DNA of 64,000 nucleotides from Sulfuricurvum sp. (GCF_028713855.1 NZ_JAQTNN010000014.1:1-64000); one strand, 5' to 3'; shown: positions 26,111 to 35,831, counted from the stretch's first letter. Notes: a model not told the origin generated them from the letters alone. A program made the numbers and translations.

Positions 26111-29100
26111 AGGGGCTTAAATCGATTACATTCTATAACACCGGTCGCTTTGCCTATGGGCATATCGATGTGGATGAAAATTCTCTTCTGACCGGGACAA
26201 ACGGCGTCGGTAAAACAACGACTAGTCAAGCAATGTTGTTTTTTTATGGAACGACGCGAAGTGATCAGCTTGGCATTACAAGACGTGAGGGGAAAACGTC
26301 ATGGTCAAAATACATGTACCCTCATTCAAACTCCTATATTTTTTACCGCTACACTGGGCTACATGGTGACATACTATTGATGACGTATCAGCATGGAAAC
26401 GGTGTTGCTTGGCGATTTATGCTAGTTGAGGGAAATATTGATCTCAATGCCATTGTATTGGAAAACCAAGTTGTTAAAAATCCTAAAGAGGTCATAAAAT
26501 ATTTTCTGATTGCAGGCTATAAGCCAAGCACACAAATTACCGATCCTGGGGTGTACCGTAAAATACTTTATGGAAGTATTGATACACGTAAGGAAAAAGA
26601 TCTTGGCGTTTTTCGAGAGTATTCGTTAATGGAAACGGCAGGGGAATATCGTCATATACCTGACATGCAATCGAGTATCTTTGTCGATTCAAGTGTAAAA
26701 GCAGGTGCAATCGAAAAAGCGATTACCAGTGGTTATGGGGCATCGTCTACACTGTCATTGCCACAAATACGTAGTCAGCTATATAGTGCGATTGAGCAAT
26801 TTCGTGCTGTGAGAAATTACGAACAGCAAAAAAAACTGATTGAAAAAATGGGTGAAGAGGTTCATAATTACACCCAGCATACGGATGCGATTGAGCGGGT
26901 ATTGCGACAGATGCAATCAAACAAAAAAGCGTTAATTCTCAAAAAAGAAGAGGCTGGTTTAACAAAAGAGAAGCTTGACATAGAATATGGGGTAATCGAA
27001 GGCCGACAACGTGAAGAGCAACGTGAACTTGATGCGCAAGTAGATGCTGTAAAAGCGGATTTTGTGACTGCAAAGCTTGAATTTGAGGAGGCACAAAGGC
27101 TTCAAATCTATTATTCTGATAAAGATATGGTGAGTGCTTCTGCTGAAGTCGATGCTATCCCTACCCTTGAAAAAGAGTTGAATCAGAAGAAAACGGAATA
27201 TGACAATAGTTTAGGGGGAGCAAAAAGTTTAGCCCAAACGTATGATGATATGCTCCTTAGTGAACAAGAAGGTCTTGCTAAGCAAATACGTCTTCATGAG
27301 CAAGGATATGAAAACGTTAAAAAGGAAAATGACTCGCGTAAAGAGCTTTTAGAACAACAGCACGACCTTGATCTTGAACGGATCGAAAAATATAACGAAG
27401 AAAAAAATAAACAATTGGTACTCGATTTGGCGAAAGCTGAGACGATGTATATGGAAGCCTATAAGAATCATACGAATATAGTATCTGCAAATCCGTATAA
27501 CGTCCCTGTGATGCAGCTCAAAGAATCCATTCTAGTCTTGAAAACAACGATTTCCAAAACCAATGATGATAGAGAACTGCTAAGTCGTCAAATGGAGTCT
27601 AATGCCAATCATAGGGATGCCTTAGAACAACGAATTGAAACGATCAGCTCTGATACGACCCGTAGGATTGAAATTGAAAAAAAACCTTTCCTAGAGACTA
27701 TTAAAACGCTAGAAGATTTACTAGAAGCCAATGAAAAGACTTTATTGCATCTCATACGTACCCAATTACCGTCGCGTGAGGGGATTCTGACCTCTATACT
27801 AAAAGATGAAATACTGCTAAATACAGAATTGTTCCCAAGGGTAGGGGAGGTGCATCCATCTATTTACGGCCTGATACTCGATGAATCGGTATTACCGCAA
27901 TCGAATTTGTCTCGTGAGACAATTCTTGAAAAAATCAGGGCAGAGAAAAAAGCTATCTTAGTCATAGTGAAAAAAATTACGGATGAGTCGGATGAAATTC
28001 TTGCATCAATCAACAAAGAAAAAAACGATCTTCAGAAAGAATATTTCTCTCTCAAATCCAAAAAAGATGGTCTGGATACAGACTTGCTCAGAGACAATGC
28101 AAAATTAGTCTTATTAGAAGAAGAGTACGAAGCTCTCACGAAATCATCTCAAATACAATGGGATAACGCTAAAGAGAGTTTAAAAAATGCTTATGATGCG
28201 GCTAAAGCATTGGTTGAACAATTGAAACTTCAAAATGATGCAGCGGGAAGTCTTTTACGAGAAGAGATCAATCAATGTAAAATCATATACAAAGATACGT
28301 TAACCCAGCTTCGGGAAGAGCTTGTTCGGGCAAAAGAGTCTCTTGAATCGATAATTGAGGCAGAAAAAAATAAAAGTGCCCAAAGTCGAATGGATATAGA
28401 GCAGCGACGCAAAAATGCTCTCCTTGAAGGGGGATATTCTGTAGAGTTGATTGAAACCTTGCGAAATGAGTTTGAAGCTTCGCAAAAACGGCTTGAAACA
28501 GCTAAATCCCATAGAAGTGCAGTTGAGCGATGGCGGGAAGAGCTTAAAAAAATTGAACGCCTATCTTCATTCAAAGAGAGAGTAGATACCCTCACGCTTT
28601 CAGTTCAGAATGTTGAAAACAAACGCTCGAAACGTATGGAAGAGATGCGTAGAGAAGAGAAAGCAATTCATGAAAAAATAAATGCTTTAGCCCTCACTAT
28701 CGATAGCTGCGATATGTACATCAAAGAGGCTGATATTGTATGGAATAAAAATGACTTTCATTTTTTTACCCAAAAGATTGATGATGAGGGCGAAGCCACA
28801 TGTGTTCCTATGCCAAGTGAAGAATCTACAAGTAACCTTGGCAATACAGCGTCCATTGAACATCAGCGCCGCTCAAGTGCCGGCAAGGAAGTTGGATTAC
28901 TCTTTGGGAGATTTTTATCCTATTTTAAAGGTTCCGATCAATTTATCTTTTTTCAATACAGTATTGCTTCGAGTGAAGCTACTATTCGCTCAGCCAAGAA
29001 TCTTATAGAGTTCGTCGAAGGTGGAGGTCTTGATGAGATCAAAGAGACGGTTGCATCCGAAATTCGCCTTATTCAGGGAAATATATCTGAGCAATATGAA

Positions 29101-29769
29101 AGTTTCAGCAGTGAGACGCGTACGATAGAAACGCTCGTTAATCGAATTGACAAAGGGCTCAAACAAGCAATTGTGAATATTCCGGTTATAAATGATATCG
29201 GGATTCGTATGGTCCGTAATGAACATCGAATCTTCAAAGATCTAGAAGCGATTTCCGCTGTTGAAATTCCTTATGGGAAAAGTGACTCATTATTTGGGGA
29301 TTTAGAACACAGCAATAGGGCATCATCTGAGATTCTCGGACATTTTGATACGCTATTAAATCATATTAATGATGAACGTCGAGAAGAGCTGAGCATTGCA
29401 GACACGTTTGATGTACAGTTTCGTGTTGTTGAAAATGACAATGTATTCGATTGGGCAAGCTCACGTTCGGGCATAGGTTCTACCGGTACCTCGATTATCA
29501 TCAAAACGTTAACCTATATTTCCCTTTTGCAATCCGTAATGGAAGGAACGCAGAAAGGTGAACGAATTCCAGTTCATGTCGTATTGGATGAGATTGGGAT
29601 GCTTGATCAACAAAATATGCGTCAAATCATTAATTTTGCGAATGAAAACGGTGTTTATCTTCTCAATGCGGCACCGGATGTAAAAGTACCTGATCGATAC
29701 AAAAATATTTATCTGTATCGCATCGTGAATAATAAGTCTAAAATCTCTCGATTAGCAGTACACAAGTGA
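26107..29769 (+). CDS. jetC: Wadjet subunit JetC (MukB-like SMC ATPase)
   Basis: The 1220-aa SMC-like motor has Walker A GTNGVGKT at 30-37 and the C-terminal head with a signature-like SGIGSTGTS segment and Walker B VVLDEIG at 1158-1164 (Asp1161, Glu1162). Between the heads runs a long antiparallel coiled coil (about 260-900) with a hinge-like interruption near 590-640 (TSILKDEILLNTELFPRVGE and following). MukB-family SMCs extrude DNA loops; in Wadjet this recognises small circular DNA before cleavage. Full length and intact motifs suggest function. Confidence 0.92.
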   Translation: MKGLKSITFYNTGRFAYGHIDVDENSLLTGTNGVGKTTTSQAMLFFYGTTRSDQLGITRREGKTSWSKYMYPHSNSYIFYRYTGLHGDILLMTYQHGNGVAWRFMLVEGNIDLNAIVLENQVVKNPKEVIKYFLIAGYKPSTQITDPGVYRKILYGSIDTRKEKDLGVFREYSLMETAGEYRHIPDMQSSIFVDSSVKAGAIEKAITSGYGASSTLSLPQIRSQLYSAIEQFRAVRNYEQQKKLIEKMGEEVHNYTQHTDAIERVLRQMQSNKKALILKKEEAGLTKEKLDIEYGVIEGRQREEQRELDAQVDAVKADFVTAKLEFEEAQRLQIYYSDKDMVSASAEVDAIPTLEKELNQKKTEYDNSLGGAKSLAQTYDDMLLSEQEGLAKQIRLHEQGYENVKKENDSRKELLEQQHDLDLERIEKYNEEKNKQLVLDLAKAETMYMEAYKNHTNIVSANPYNVPVMQLKESILVLKTTISKTNDDRELLSRQMESNANHRDALEQRIETISSDTTRRIEIEKKPFLETIKTLEDLLEANEKTLLHLIRTQLPSREGILTSILKDEILLNTELFPRVGEVHPSIYGLILDESVLPQSNLSRETILEKIRAEKKAILVIVKKITDESDEILASINKEKNDLQKEYFSLKSKKDGLDTDLLRDNAKLVLLEEEYEALTKSSQIQWDNAKESLKNAYDAAKALVEQLKLQNDAAGSLLREEINQCKIIYKDTLTQLREELVRAKESLESIIEAEKNKSAQSRMDIEQRRKNALLEGGYSVELIETLRNEFEASQKRLETAKSHRSAVERWREELKKIERLSSFKERVDTLTLSVQNVENKRSKRMEEMRREEKAIHEKINALALTIDSCDMYIKEADIVWNKNDFHFFTQKIDDEGEATCVPMPSEESTSNLGNTASIEHQRRSSAGKEVGLLFGRFLSYFKGSDQFIFFQYSIASSEATIRSAKNLIEFVEGGGLDEIKETVASEIRLIQGNISEQYESFSSETRTIETLVNRIDKGLKQAIVNIPVINDIGIRMVRNEHRIFKDLEAISAVEIPYGKSDSLFGDLEHSNRASSEILGHFDTLLNHINDERREELSIADTFDVQFRVVENDNVFDWASSRSGIGSTGTSIIIKTLTYISLLQSVMEGTQKGERIPVHVVLDEIGMLDQQNMRQIINFANENGVYLLNAAPDVKVPDRYKNIYLYRIVNNKSKISRLAVHK

Positions 29770-30623
29770 AGCCGATAACACTTGGTGATGCCCGTTTGTT
29801 TCGGGATTTATTCGAAACACAAAGCAGCGTTTATAAAAGTGGGTTCAGCAGCAGTGGAAAAAAACTGCTTGAAGATTTAGAACGTTGTGGCGTGATACGC
29901 ATTCGACATGTAGCTGCAAGGTCATGGCAAGTTTTTCCTCTTTCATACGATGGGTTTTTGGCTCATATCAAAACCTACTACAATATTGATGATTTTGAAC
30001 GTTACATACAGGCATTGGAGCTAATATCACCCAGTAGGGAAGAGCTATCTGCCCTTGGGGTAAGTACAAAATTACGAAATATTGGTCCTAAAACCGGTAT
30101 CCACATTAATGCGCCATTTCCTTTAGAAGTGATAATTGGAGGACAAAAAGTGAACCTTAGCTTTCCTATAGGTACAGCTTTGTTTGTTCATGAAAACGTT
30201 GAAATCCAAATACCTGTTGATGTTGTGATTGTTGGAGTTGAGAATTTTACCAATATCACCAATGCATTTAGACAAAGTCATTTGTTTGAGCAATTTGGAA
30301 GAGTATTGTTTGTGGAACGTTGCGGCACATTACAAGGATTACTTGCCAGAGTCAGTAACCGTTACATCCATTATGGGGATATTGATCTCGCAGGGATACA
30401 TATTTATCAAGTACAGTATGCTCCGATAGTGGATGAACGAGGGTCTTTTTTTCTACCATGTTCTGTGGATGAATTATTTGAGAGATTTAAAGGGCTTCCT
30501 GAATTATTTGAACAACAAAAGCGTAAATACGCTGCTCTCAAAGGGATTGATGAATCAATGCAGATACTTATCGATGAGATCCGTACTCAGAAAAAGGGAA
30601 TTGAGCAAGAATCTTTTATTTAA
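29766..30623 (+). CDS. jetD: Wadjet nuclease JetD (TOPRIM)
   Basis: This 285-aa protein starts at GTG 29766, overlapping the jetC TGA by four bases. The C-terminal half is a TOPRIM-type nuclease: Glu159 in VIVGVENF and Asp205-x-Asp207 in HYGDIDLAGIHIY, the metal-binding acidic residues. The N-terminal half should be the arm that docks on the SMC complex. It is shorter than the JetD proteins I recall (about 350-400 aa), so part of the N-terminal region is reduced. JetD makes the cut in circular plasmid DNA. Confidence 0.88.
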   Translation: MKPITLGDARLFRDLFETQSSVYKSGFSSSGKKLLEDLERCGVIRIRHVAARSWQVFPLSYDGFLAHIKTYYNIDDFERYIQALELISPSREELSALGVSTKLRNIGPKTGIHINAPFPLEVIIGGQKVNLSFPIGTALFVHENVEIQIPVDVVIVGVENFTNITNAFRQSHLFEQFGRVLFVERCGTLQGLLARVSNRYIHYGDIDLAGIHIYQVQYAPIVDERGSFFLPCSVDELFERFKGLPELFEQQKRKYAALKGIDESMQILIDEIRTQKKGIEQESFI

Positions 30624-30646
30624 ACTTGATATATGCAAATATTAGG

Positions 30647-31720
30647 TCATTGCTTATGTTGTTTGATTGTATTATCTGAATTCAATTGTACAGCCCAGTC
30701 ATATGTTCCAGATCCTGCATTATAATTATGAATGACCCAACTTTTATGTGTACCTTCTTGATAATTTCTGCCAATCTCTAATGCTAAAGAAGATTGAACA
30801 GATAAAAATAAGTGAATACTACTGCAATTTTCTTTGCTAGAAAGTTGGTCAATGATTATTTTTAATTCTTCAGATATTCGCTGAAGATTGTCTTGGTTAT
30901 TAATTAGATTTCTACCAATATTCTTACTTGAGGTAATAATCAATGTATGGCCATGAATAGATGCAGGCAATTGATGTTCTTCTATTTGAGTAGTGAAACA
31001 GATAGCTAAACCTACTGCACCTTCCTTATTAGGATGTATCTCATTGATAGGATGGTAACTTAATCCAATGTTTTCATCTTCATCATCAAGTAAATGCCAC
31101 TTATTATTTGCATGTTTTTGATCAAAATAGACTATATTAGCGCTTATATTTCTAAAACGTGAACCATACGCTACCAATAATGGTACTCTCGCTCTACCTC
31201 CCAAAAAAACCTTTTTACAATCATGATGTAAAATAAAACGGTGATAAATATCTACCATTTGTTCAGCATTAAACATCTCTATAGATTTTTCAATATAATT
31301 TTGGCCTTCAGATACCCCAAGTTTAATGGGCTCTCTTGAATCAATTTTTTCTGATTCATACAAGATTTCATCAGGAAAATGCGCTGATTCGCCGAGCATT
31401 GAGACAATCATAACTTTTGCTGTTTTTCTAGCTTGGTTACGTACAGTTTTGATACCGTAGTAGATTAGTGAAGTACCAACTAACGTAAATATTATGGCCA
31501 TCCATAAAGAGATATCTGAAATATCTGCAACTGTAATTTCAAATTGATCAAACAAAACTAAAGGTTTGGCATTCTTGAAAACAATATCTATTTTCCAACC
31601 ACCGAGTAATACTGGAACCAGATACAAAATTCTTATCCCATAGTTAACAAGTGGATATGATTTTTTTCGTAATTCGATTAAGACACTGAGCAACCATTTA
31701 ATTTTAGGCCAAATTGGCAT
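30647..31720 (-). CDS. cap14: 2TM-SAVED CBASS effector (Cap14-like)
   Basis: The 357-aa product is the last gene of the CBASS operon. Two membrane helices are visible near residues 24-42 (VNYGIRILYLVPVLLGGW) and 70-90 (ISLWMAIIFTLVGTSLIYYG). From about 150 a SAVED domain follows, ending with the typical IHLFLSVQSSLALEIGRNYQ and the YDWAVQL strand. SAVED binds the cyclic oligonucleotide made by the CD-NTase; in 2TM-SAVED effectors binding is thought to trigger membrane disruption and cell death. It has the RBS GGAGAATACA and overlaps cap3 by 17 bp. Confidence 0.88.
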   Translation of the reverse strand: MPIWPKIKWLLSVLIELRKKSYPLVNYGIRILYLVPVLLGGWKIDIVFKNAKPLVLFDQFEITVADISDISLWMAIIFTLVGTSLIYYGIKTVRNQARKTAKVMIVSMLGESAHFPDEILYESEKIDSREPIKLGVSEGQNYIEKSIEMFNAEQMVDIYHRFILHHDCKKVFLGGRARVPLLVAYGSRFRNISANIVYFDQKHANNKWHLLDDEDENIGLSYHPINEIHPNKEGAVGLAICFTTQIEEHQLPASIHGHTLIITSSKNIGRNLINNQDNLQRISEELKIIIDQLSSKENCSSIHLFLSVQSSLALEIGRNYQEGTHKSWVIHNYNAGSGTYDWAVQLNSDNTIKQHKQ

Positions 31721-32204
31721 TGTATTCTCCTATTAACTCGATTTTATTAAAAACTGCTCTCTTAGTTCCCATCCAACAACGGATATGAGTCTGGCCAACT
31801 ATGAAATAAAATAGTCGATCACCTTCGTACATAGACTTATTCAAGGCGATATTCCAATCTCTTTTATCTACAGAAGAATAATTTGGAATTGGCTCCGCAT
31901 GTGTATGCCACAAACCTACATATGTTGATTTGCGTTGTGATTCTTGCCATATTTTTTGTACTAATCGATTGTGGTCGTCTGATCTATAATATTCATATCT
32001 TCCTTGTCTATCAGACGGCTGAGGCGGGGTATAATCATCGATTAATAGAGTCCCATTTGAATTCAAATGTTTCCCGATCAATACTCCACCCGATTCTGCC
32101 GCACTAGAATTTATTTGTCTATAGCTCAATAGGTGTTCAATCAACGATTTGGATATTCTAACCAAACCATATCCATGGACTTCTATTTCCCATTCATTTG
32201 TCAT
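31704..32204 (-). CDS. cap3: JAMM-type isopeptidase Cap3
   Basis: From ATG 32204 (166 aa; AAGG 7 bp upstream) the protein shows a complete JAB/Mov34 metalloprotease motif: Glu37 in ESGG, then His100-x-His102, Ser110 and Asp113 in HTHAEPIPNYSSVD, exactly the HxH-x7-S-x2-D pattern. An in-frame start 45 bases earlier exists but lies within cap2 and lacks a good RBS. Cap3 removes the conjugates that Cap2 makes on the CD-NTase, restraining the pathway. It overlaps cap2 by 11 bp. Confidence 0.9.
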   Translation of the reverse strand: MTNEWEIEVHGYGLVRISKSLIEHLLSYRQINSSAAESGGVLIGKHLNSNGTLLIDDYTPPQPSDRQGRYEYYRSDDHNRLVQKIWQESQRKSTYVGLWHTHAEPIPNYSSVDKRDWNIALNKSMYEGDRLFYFIVGQTHIRCWMGTKRAVFNKIELIGEYNANLA

Positions 32205-33927
32205 TGCAAACCTTGCATAGCTCTGCCCTCGATATTGCAAATTCATCAACTAAATTTATTGCGTCATAACGAGCAGTTGTTTTTAAACTTCCCGTACCTT
32301 TACCTTTCCAAGACGCTGCTTTAGATGTTAAATCTTGGTTTAGAAGCAATTGGACAGATTGGTTAGCAGCCAAAATAGCTGTTTGGGAAGAGTCCAAGTA
32401 AGAAAACGGAGTAAATACTCCAGCACAACCTGTCAAATTCTTTGATATTTTTTGGTCTGAATCCAGTAGATTTAATTTACAGATATTTGAATATCCATCT
32501 TCATATGTATATAGACAATTCAAACAGCATGTATCAAGATTTAAACGTACGGAATGCCCTCCATATCCAGCTGCTTCATTCCAGCAAAATATTGCATGTT
32601 TTACGTCCCTTCCCTTTAAGTCAATATTGAATTTTAAATTTAGTGAAGGTGAGCCAACCGCAATAATGACCAAATCTGAATTAACAATATATTCTTCATT
32701 CAAAACTTTCTCAAAAACTTTTTTAATTGCAGTAACTTTGACATATGGCAAATCTTTTTGCAAAGCGAATTGTAATGCTACGACCTTGCTATTATGTTTT
32801 ACTTTTGGAGTGCTAGTTTTTAATTTTTCAAGCTCATAATTTAAATAGCTTCCTCCTAATCTATGCCTATAAATATTGTCAACCTTTAAATCGTCATTAT
32901 CTATAAGTGTCAATTCTCCAATACCTGTTTTAGCAAGCATAAAAGCTATTTCACTTCCGACAGAGCCACATCCTACAATGGCCACTTTTTTGTTTGACAA
33001 AATATTTTTAGCCCCGCCTCTTTCGAGTAAATACTCTCTATGATTCCGTTGCATTGTATAAAATCTAAGTTCCCATTGATCTGAATATTCTGCACAAGGA
33101 TGAGGCCTATCATCTTTGTGTATATATTGCAATAACAGCTGGGTCCGTTCATTTGCCTGTCTAGGCATACTTAAGAGAATAAAAAATTCCTTTTTAGGGT
33201 TGGTTTTTTCTAAAAATTCATTTAGAGCACTCTTGTTTTCCGGGGAAATATTATCGAAAATGGAATAGATATATTTAGCTGTCAATTTTTCTGCATTTGA
33301 CGGTGGCAAAACAGGTGTATCAAGCGGTAAATGTATTATGTTTATAATCGTAGAAATGGCTTTTTTAACATTACTGAAATGTGTTGGATATTCATTACGT
33401 TGATTTAATAATAAAACAGGAAAATGGTAATGATGATTTTGTCGATAAAGATACCCAGATCTTATTGGTATGACAGAAAGTGTGATAATTTCGAATTTAT
33501 CAGTAGCTACATAAAAAGAATTAACGTCGCCAATCGCATCGTGTTGAAAATATCCTTCATATTCATCTGTTAATTCAACTTGATTGATTCTCACACTTGC
33601 ATGATCAAGAGTTTTAACAATTTCTTCTAAAAAATACTCGATAACTTTTGAAGGATTTGATGTATTAATGACTATACTATCGCTCTCTTCAACACATACA
33701 GTACACGCTCTATTCACATGAGCCAATATACCTACATCATCTTTATCTAAAAGTTTTGCGAAAGGAAGACGGTTGGGAAAGTCATATGAAAAATCAAGTG
33801 AAACATTCCAAATCTTTCTTCCTTTTAGTGAAAAATTCCATACTTTCTCACTTGCGCCCTTTTCGCATGAAATCAAACACTGAATAGAGATCTTTCGTAT
33901 TTCCTCTTCTAATTCTTCATGGCTCAC
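32194..33927 (-). CDS. cap2: E1-E2 fusion ligase Cap2
   Basis: This 577-aa protein starts at GTG 33927, overlapping the CD-NTase TGA (GTGA). The N-terminal E2-like domain (1-145) has a catalytic cysteine candidate at 75 or 78 (ACTVCVEE). A linker follows (about 150-290), then an E1-type adenylation domain with nucleotide loop VAIVGCGSVGSE (314-326), the acidic LIDNDDLKVDNIYRH motif and catalytic Cys501 in LTGCAGVF. C-terminal CxxC (CKVC) may help bind zinc. Cap2 attaches the CD-NTase C-terminus to a target, priming it for signalling. Confidence 0.92.
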   Translation of the reverse strand: MSHEELEEEIRKISIQCLISCEKGASEKVWNFSLKGRKIWNVSLDFSYDFPNRLPFAKLLDKDDVGILAHVNRACTVCVEESDSIVINTSNPSKVIEYFLEEIVKTLDHASVRINQVELTDEYEGYFQHDAIGDVNSFYVATDKFEIITLSVIPIRSGYLYRQNHHYHFPVLLLNQRNEYPTHFSNVKKAISTIINIIHLPLDTPVLPPSNAEKLTAKYIYSIFDNISPENKSALNEFLEKTNPKKEFFILLSMPRQANERTQLLLQYIHKDDRPHPCAEYSDQWELRFYTMQRNHREYLLERGGAKNILSNKKVAIVGCGSVGSEIAFMLAKTGIGELTLIDNDDLKVDNIYRHRLGGSYLNYELEKLKTSTPKVKHNSKVVALQFALQKDLPYVKVTAIKKVFEKVLNEEYIVNSDLVIIAVGSPSLNLKFNIDLKGRDVKHAIFCWNEAAGYGGHSVRLNLDTCCLNCLYTYEDGYSNICKLNLLDSDQKISKNLTGCAGVFTPFSYLDSSQTAILAANQSVQLLLNQDLTSKAASWKGKGTGSLKTTARYDAINLVDEFAISRAELCKVCNDK

Positions 33928-34928
33928 GCATTATTTCCAGAAGTTACATAGGGCATAACTCTGGCTTCTTTCACATCTTCTACCAGTGGAAATTCATCAC
34001 CGAAAACATTACGCAAAATTTTACTTGCCTTATGTGCCGATTCTTCCCGTTCAGCCTCTTCTAGAGCTTCCAAAAGAATATCTACTTTCTCATGGAATTT
34101 ATCTTTTTGTATCAAAGTCATTTTGTAATAAACATTTTTATAAGGTGCGACCGGTAGATCAACAACGATATTTTTCATCCATTTAGATAAGGCGTGATCA
34201 TATTCATCGCAAAACGAATCTTTAATATACTTCGCTACAGTTATGAGGGCATTTAAATCACTTTTTTTATCATAAAAATTAAAAGCTTTTCTTGTCTGAA
34301 TAGTCAACCCAATAGATGGCGGCGCACCATTTCCTCCGGAATTAAATTGCTTTTCTTTCCATTTTTTTAAAAATCTTACACAGCGTCTAAACTGAGCAGC
34401 CTTGTCTGGATCAGTTGAAACATCTGCAACCCATGAAGTGAGCTCTTCCGGTTCAGATTTATACCAAAGTTTTTCATCTGAAAATTCTTTCCCCCATGCA
34501 ATATGAATGTCACTATTGTTATCTGAATAAACCGCCAAATCAACATGATAATCTTCTGTTTTATATTCCACTGTAATACATGGCCGCTTGTATTTGACAG
34601 TCCGATTGCTCTTATTAAGCTTGTCTCTAACAAGTTTTTTTAAAGTGCCAGACTCATATTCCTCATTAGTAACGTTAAAGATAACACCAACATCAATATC
34701 ATAATCATCATGCTTGGGTCTGATACCTGTGTTCATTGCATATGAACCTTGATTTATTGATCTGAATGTTAGGCTTTTATCGGTACCGGGTATTTTTTCA
34801 TCCTTCAATGCATCTCTAAGTTCATCAATCAACAAATCTCTTTTATCTCGAAGATCTTTATTCTCATCATACTTTTTAAGTTTTATTTTTTCATGAAATG
34901 TATCAAACTCTTTTTGCATATTTGGCAT
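33924..34928 (-). CDS. CBASS CD-NTase (cGAS/DncV-like nucleotidyltransferase)
   Basis: The 334-aa first gene of the operon carries the nucleotidyltransferase motif Gly61-Ser62 (NQGSYAMNTGIRP) with Asp77-x-Asp79 (DYDIDVGV) and a third acid at Asp130 (YHVDLAVY), all intact. It should make a cyclic oligonucleotide when phage is sensed. The product is not deducible from sequence by eye. The C-terminal tail ends VTSGNNA, a small flexible tail suited to Cap2-mediated conjugation. ATG 34928 lies 10 bp behind GGAG. Confidence 0.9.
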   Translation of the reverse strand: MPNMQKEFDTFHEKIKLKKYDENKDLRDKRDLLIDELRDALKDEKIPGTDKSLTFRSINQGSYAMNTGIRPKHDDYDIDVGVIFNVTNEEYESGTLKKLVRDKLNKSNRTVKYKRPCITVEYKTEDYHVDLAVYSDNNSDIHIAWGKEFSDEKLWYKSEPEELTSWVADVSTDPDKAAQFRRCVRFLKKWKEKQFNSGGNGAPPSIGLTIQTRKAFNFYDKKSDLNALITVAKYIKDSFCDEYDHALSKWMKNIVVDLPVAPYKNVYYKMTLIQKDKFHEKVDILLEALEEAEREESAHKASKILRNVFGDEFPLVEDVKEARVMPYVTSGNNA

Positions 34929-34980
34929 TGTTTAGAATCTCCAATAAATTTAAACAATAATAACAAAAAAATGATACGTA

Positions 34981-35014
34981 TACAAATATAATGACTTTTT
35001 GCAATATATTTGTA
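34981..35014 (-). promoter_or_regulatory. 10-bp perfect inverted repeat in the CBASS promoter region
   Basis: TACAAATATA (34981-34990) and TATATTTGTA (35005-35014) are exact complements with a 14-bp spacer, 53 bp before the CD-NTase ATG. The AT-rich content fits both promoter elements and a repressor site. No GGACA palindrome is present here, so CBASS seems outside the WYL regulon. Confidence 0.45.
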
Positions 35015-35109
35015 TTGTAGACAAATGCTTTTTCATCAGCTTTTATACTTAAAGTACAGTATTGGAATAAGATTTTTATGGATAGTGTTTTATAGTGATA
35101 AGTGTCAAA

Positions 35110-35700
35110 TTATTTTATAACTGAACAGTCATTTAATTCACTAGACCTTTTAAGTGTATCAATCAACGTCGACCGTTTGACTTCAAATGTTCGACACACT
35201 GCCGCTTTGGACATCCCGTTATTTAAAGCTTCTAAAATAGCATCCATCTTTTCTTGAGCAATCGCTCGTGGCCGTCCACCGATACGTCCTCTTTTTCGCG
35301 CCGCTGCTAATCCAGCATTAACACGTTCCTGTATAAGCGAGCGCTCGAACTGTGCCAATGCTCCAAATACATGAAAGAGCAGTTCTCCTGACGGACTGGA
35401 AGTATCCATACCCTCAGTCAAAGATTTAAACCCGACACCTTTGGATTTTAGATGCGAAATGATTTCGATCAAGTGGGGCAGGGAGCGTCCTAAACGATCA
35501 AGTTTCCAAACGACCAGTACATCTCCCTCTTTAACATATTCTAATGCTTGAGCTAAACCAACTCGATCATCTTTAGAACCCGAAGCTTTATCTTCGAAAA
35601 TATTCCTTTCATCTACGTTGGCACTCATCAATGCATCACGTTGAAGATCAGTACTTTGTCGATCACCGTCAGTCGATACTCGCATATATCCTATTAGCAT
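35110..35700 (-). CDS. Serine recombinase/resolvase
   Basis: The product from ATG 35700 (196 aa) is a small serine recombinase. The catalytic Ser9 lies in IGYMRVSTD; KLDRLGRSL and the FHVFGALAQFERSLIQERVNAGLAAARKRGR-type E helix are conserved (here split), and a C-terminal HTH (MSKAAVCRTFEVKRSTLIDTL) binds the crossover site. It fits Tn3-type resolvases or invertases. No transposase accompanies it, so it may resolve plasmid multimers or be a relic of a transposon. An earlier in-frame ATG at 35715 lacks support. Confidence 0.9.
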   Translation of the reverse strand: MLIGYMRVSTDGDRQSTDLQRDALMSANVDERNIFEDKASGSKDDRVGLAQALEYVKEGDVLVVWKLDRLGRSLPHLIEIISHLKSKGVGFKSLTEGMDTSSPSGELLFHVFGALAQFERSLIQERVNAGLAAARKRGRIGGRPRAIAQEKMDAILEALNNGMSKAAVCRTFEVKRSTLIDTLKRSSELNDCSVIK

Positions 35701-35724
35701 GCCGGAAAACCTCAAATTTTAGTA

Positions 35725-35820
35725 TCCGACTATTATATCATTCCGACAGTGTTTTTTGTATGGAATATCACAGCTTTTTTGGCTTTAAAAACAGGGTAGG
35801 GCAGAGTGTACGAAAAACAC
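35725..35820. other. Candidate recombination (res) site upstream of the resolvase
   Basis: A near-perfect inverted repeat, GTGTTTTTTGTA (35749-35760) and TACGAAAAACAC (35809-35820), matches at 11 of 12 positions; two TCCGAC-type half-sites surround TATTATATCA at 35725-35747. Multiple half-sites next to a resolvase gene are the expected layout of a res site. The match to known res sequences is weak. Confidence 0.35.
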
Positions 35821-35831
35821 TAGATTGAGCT

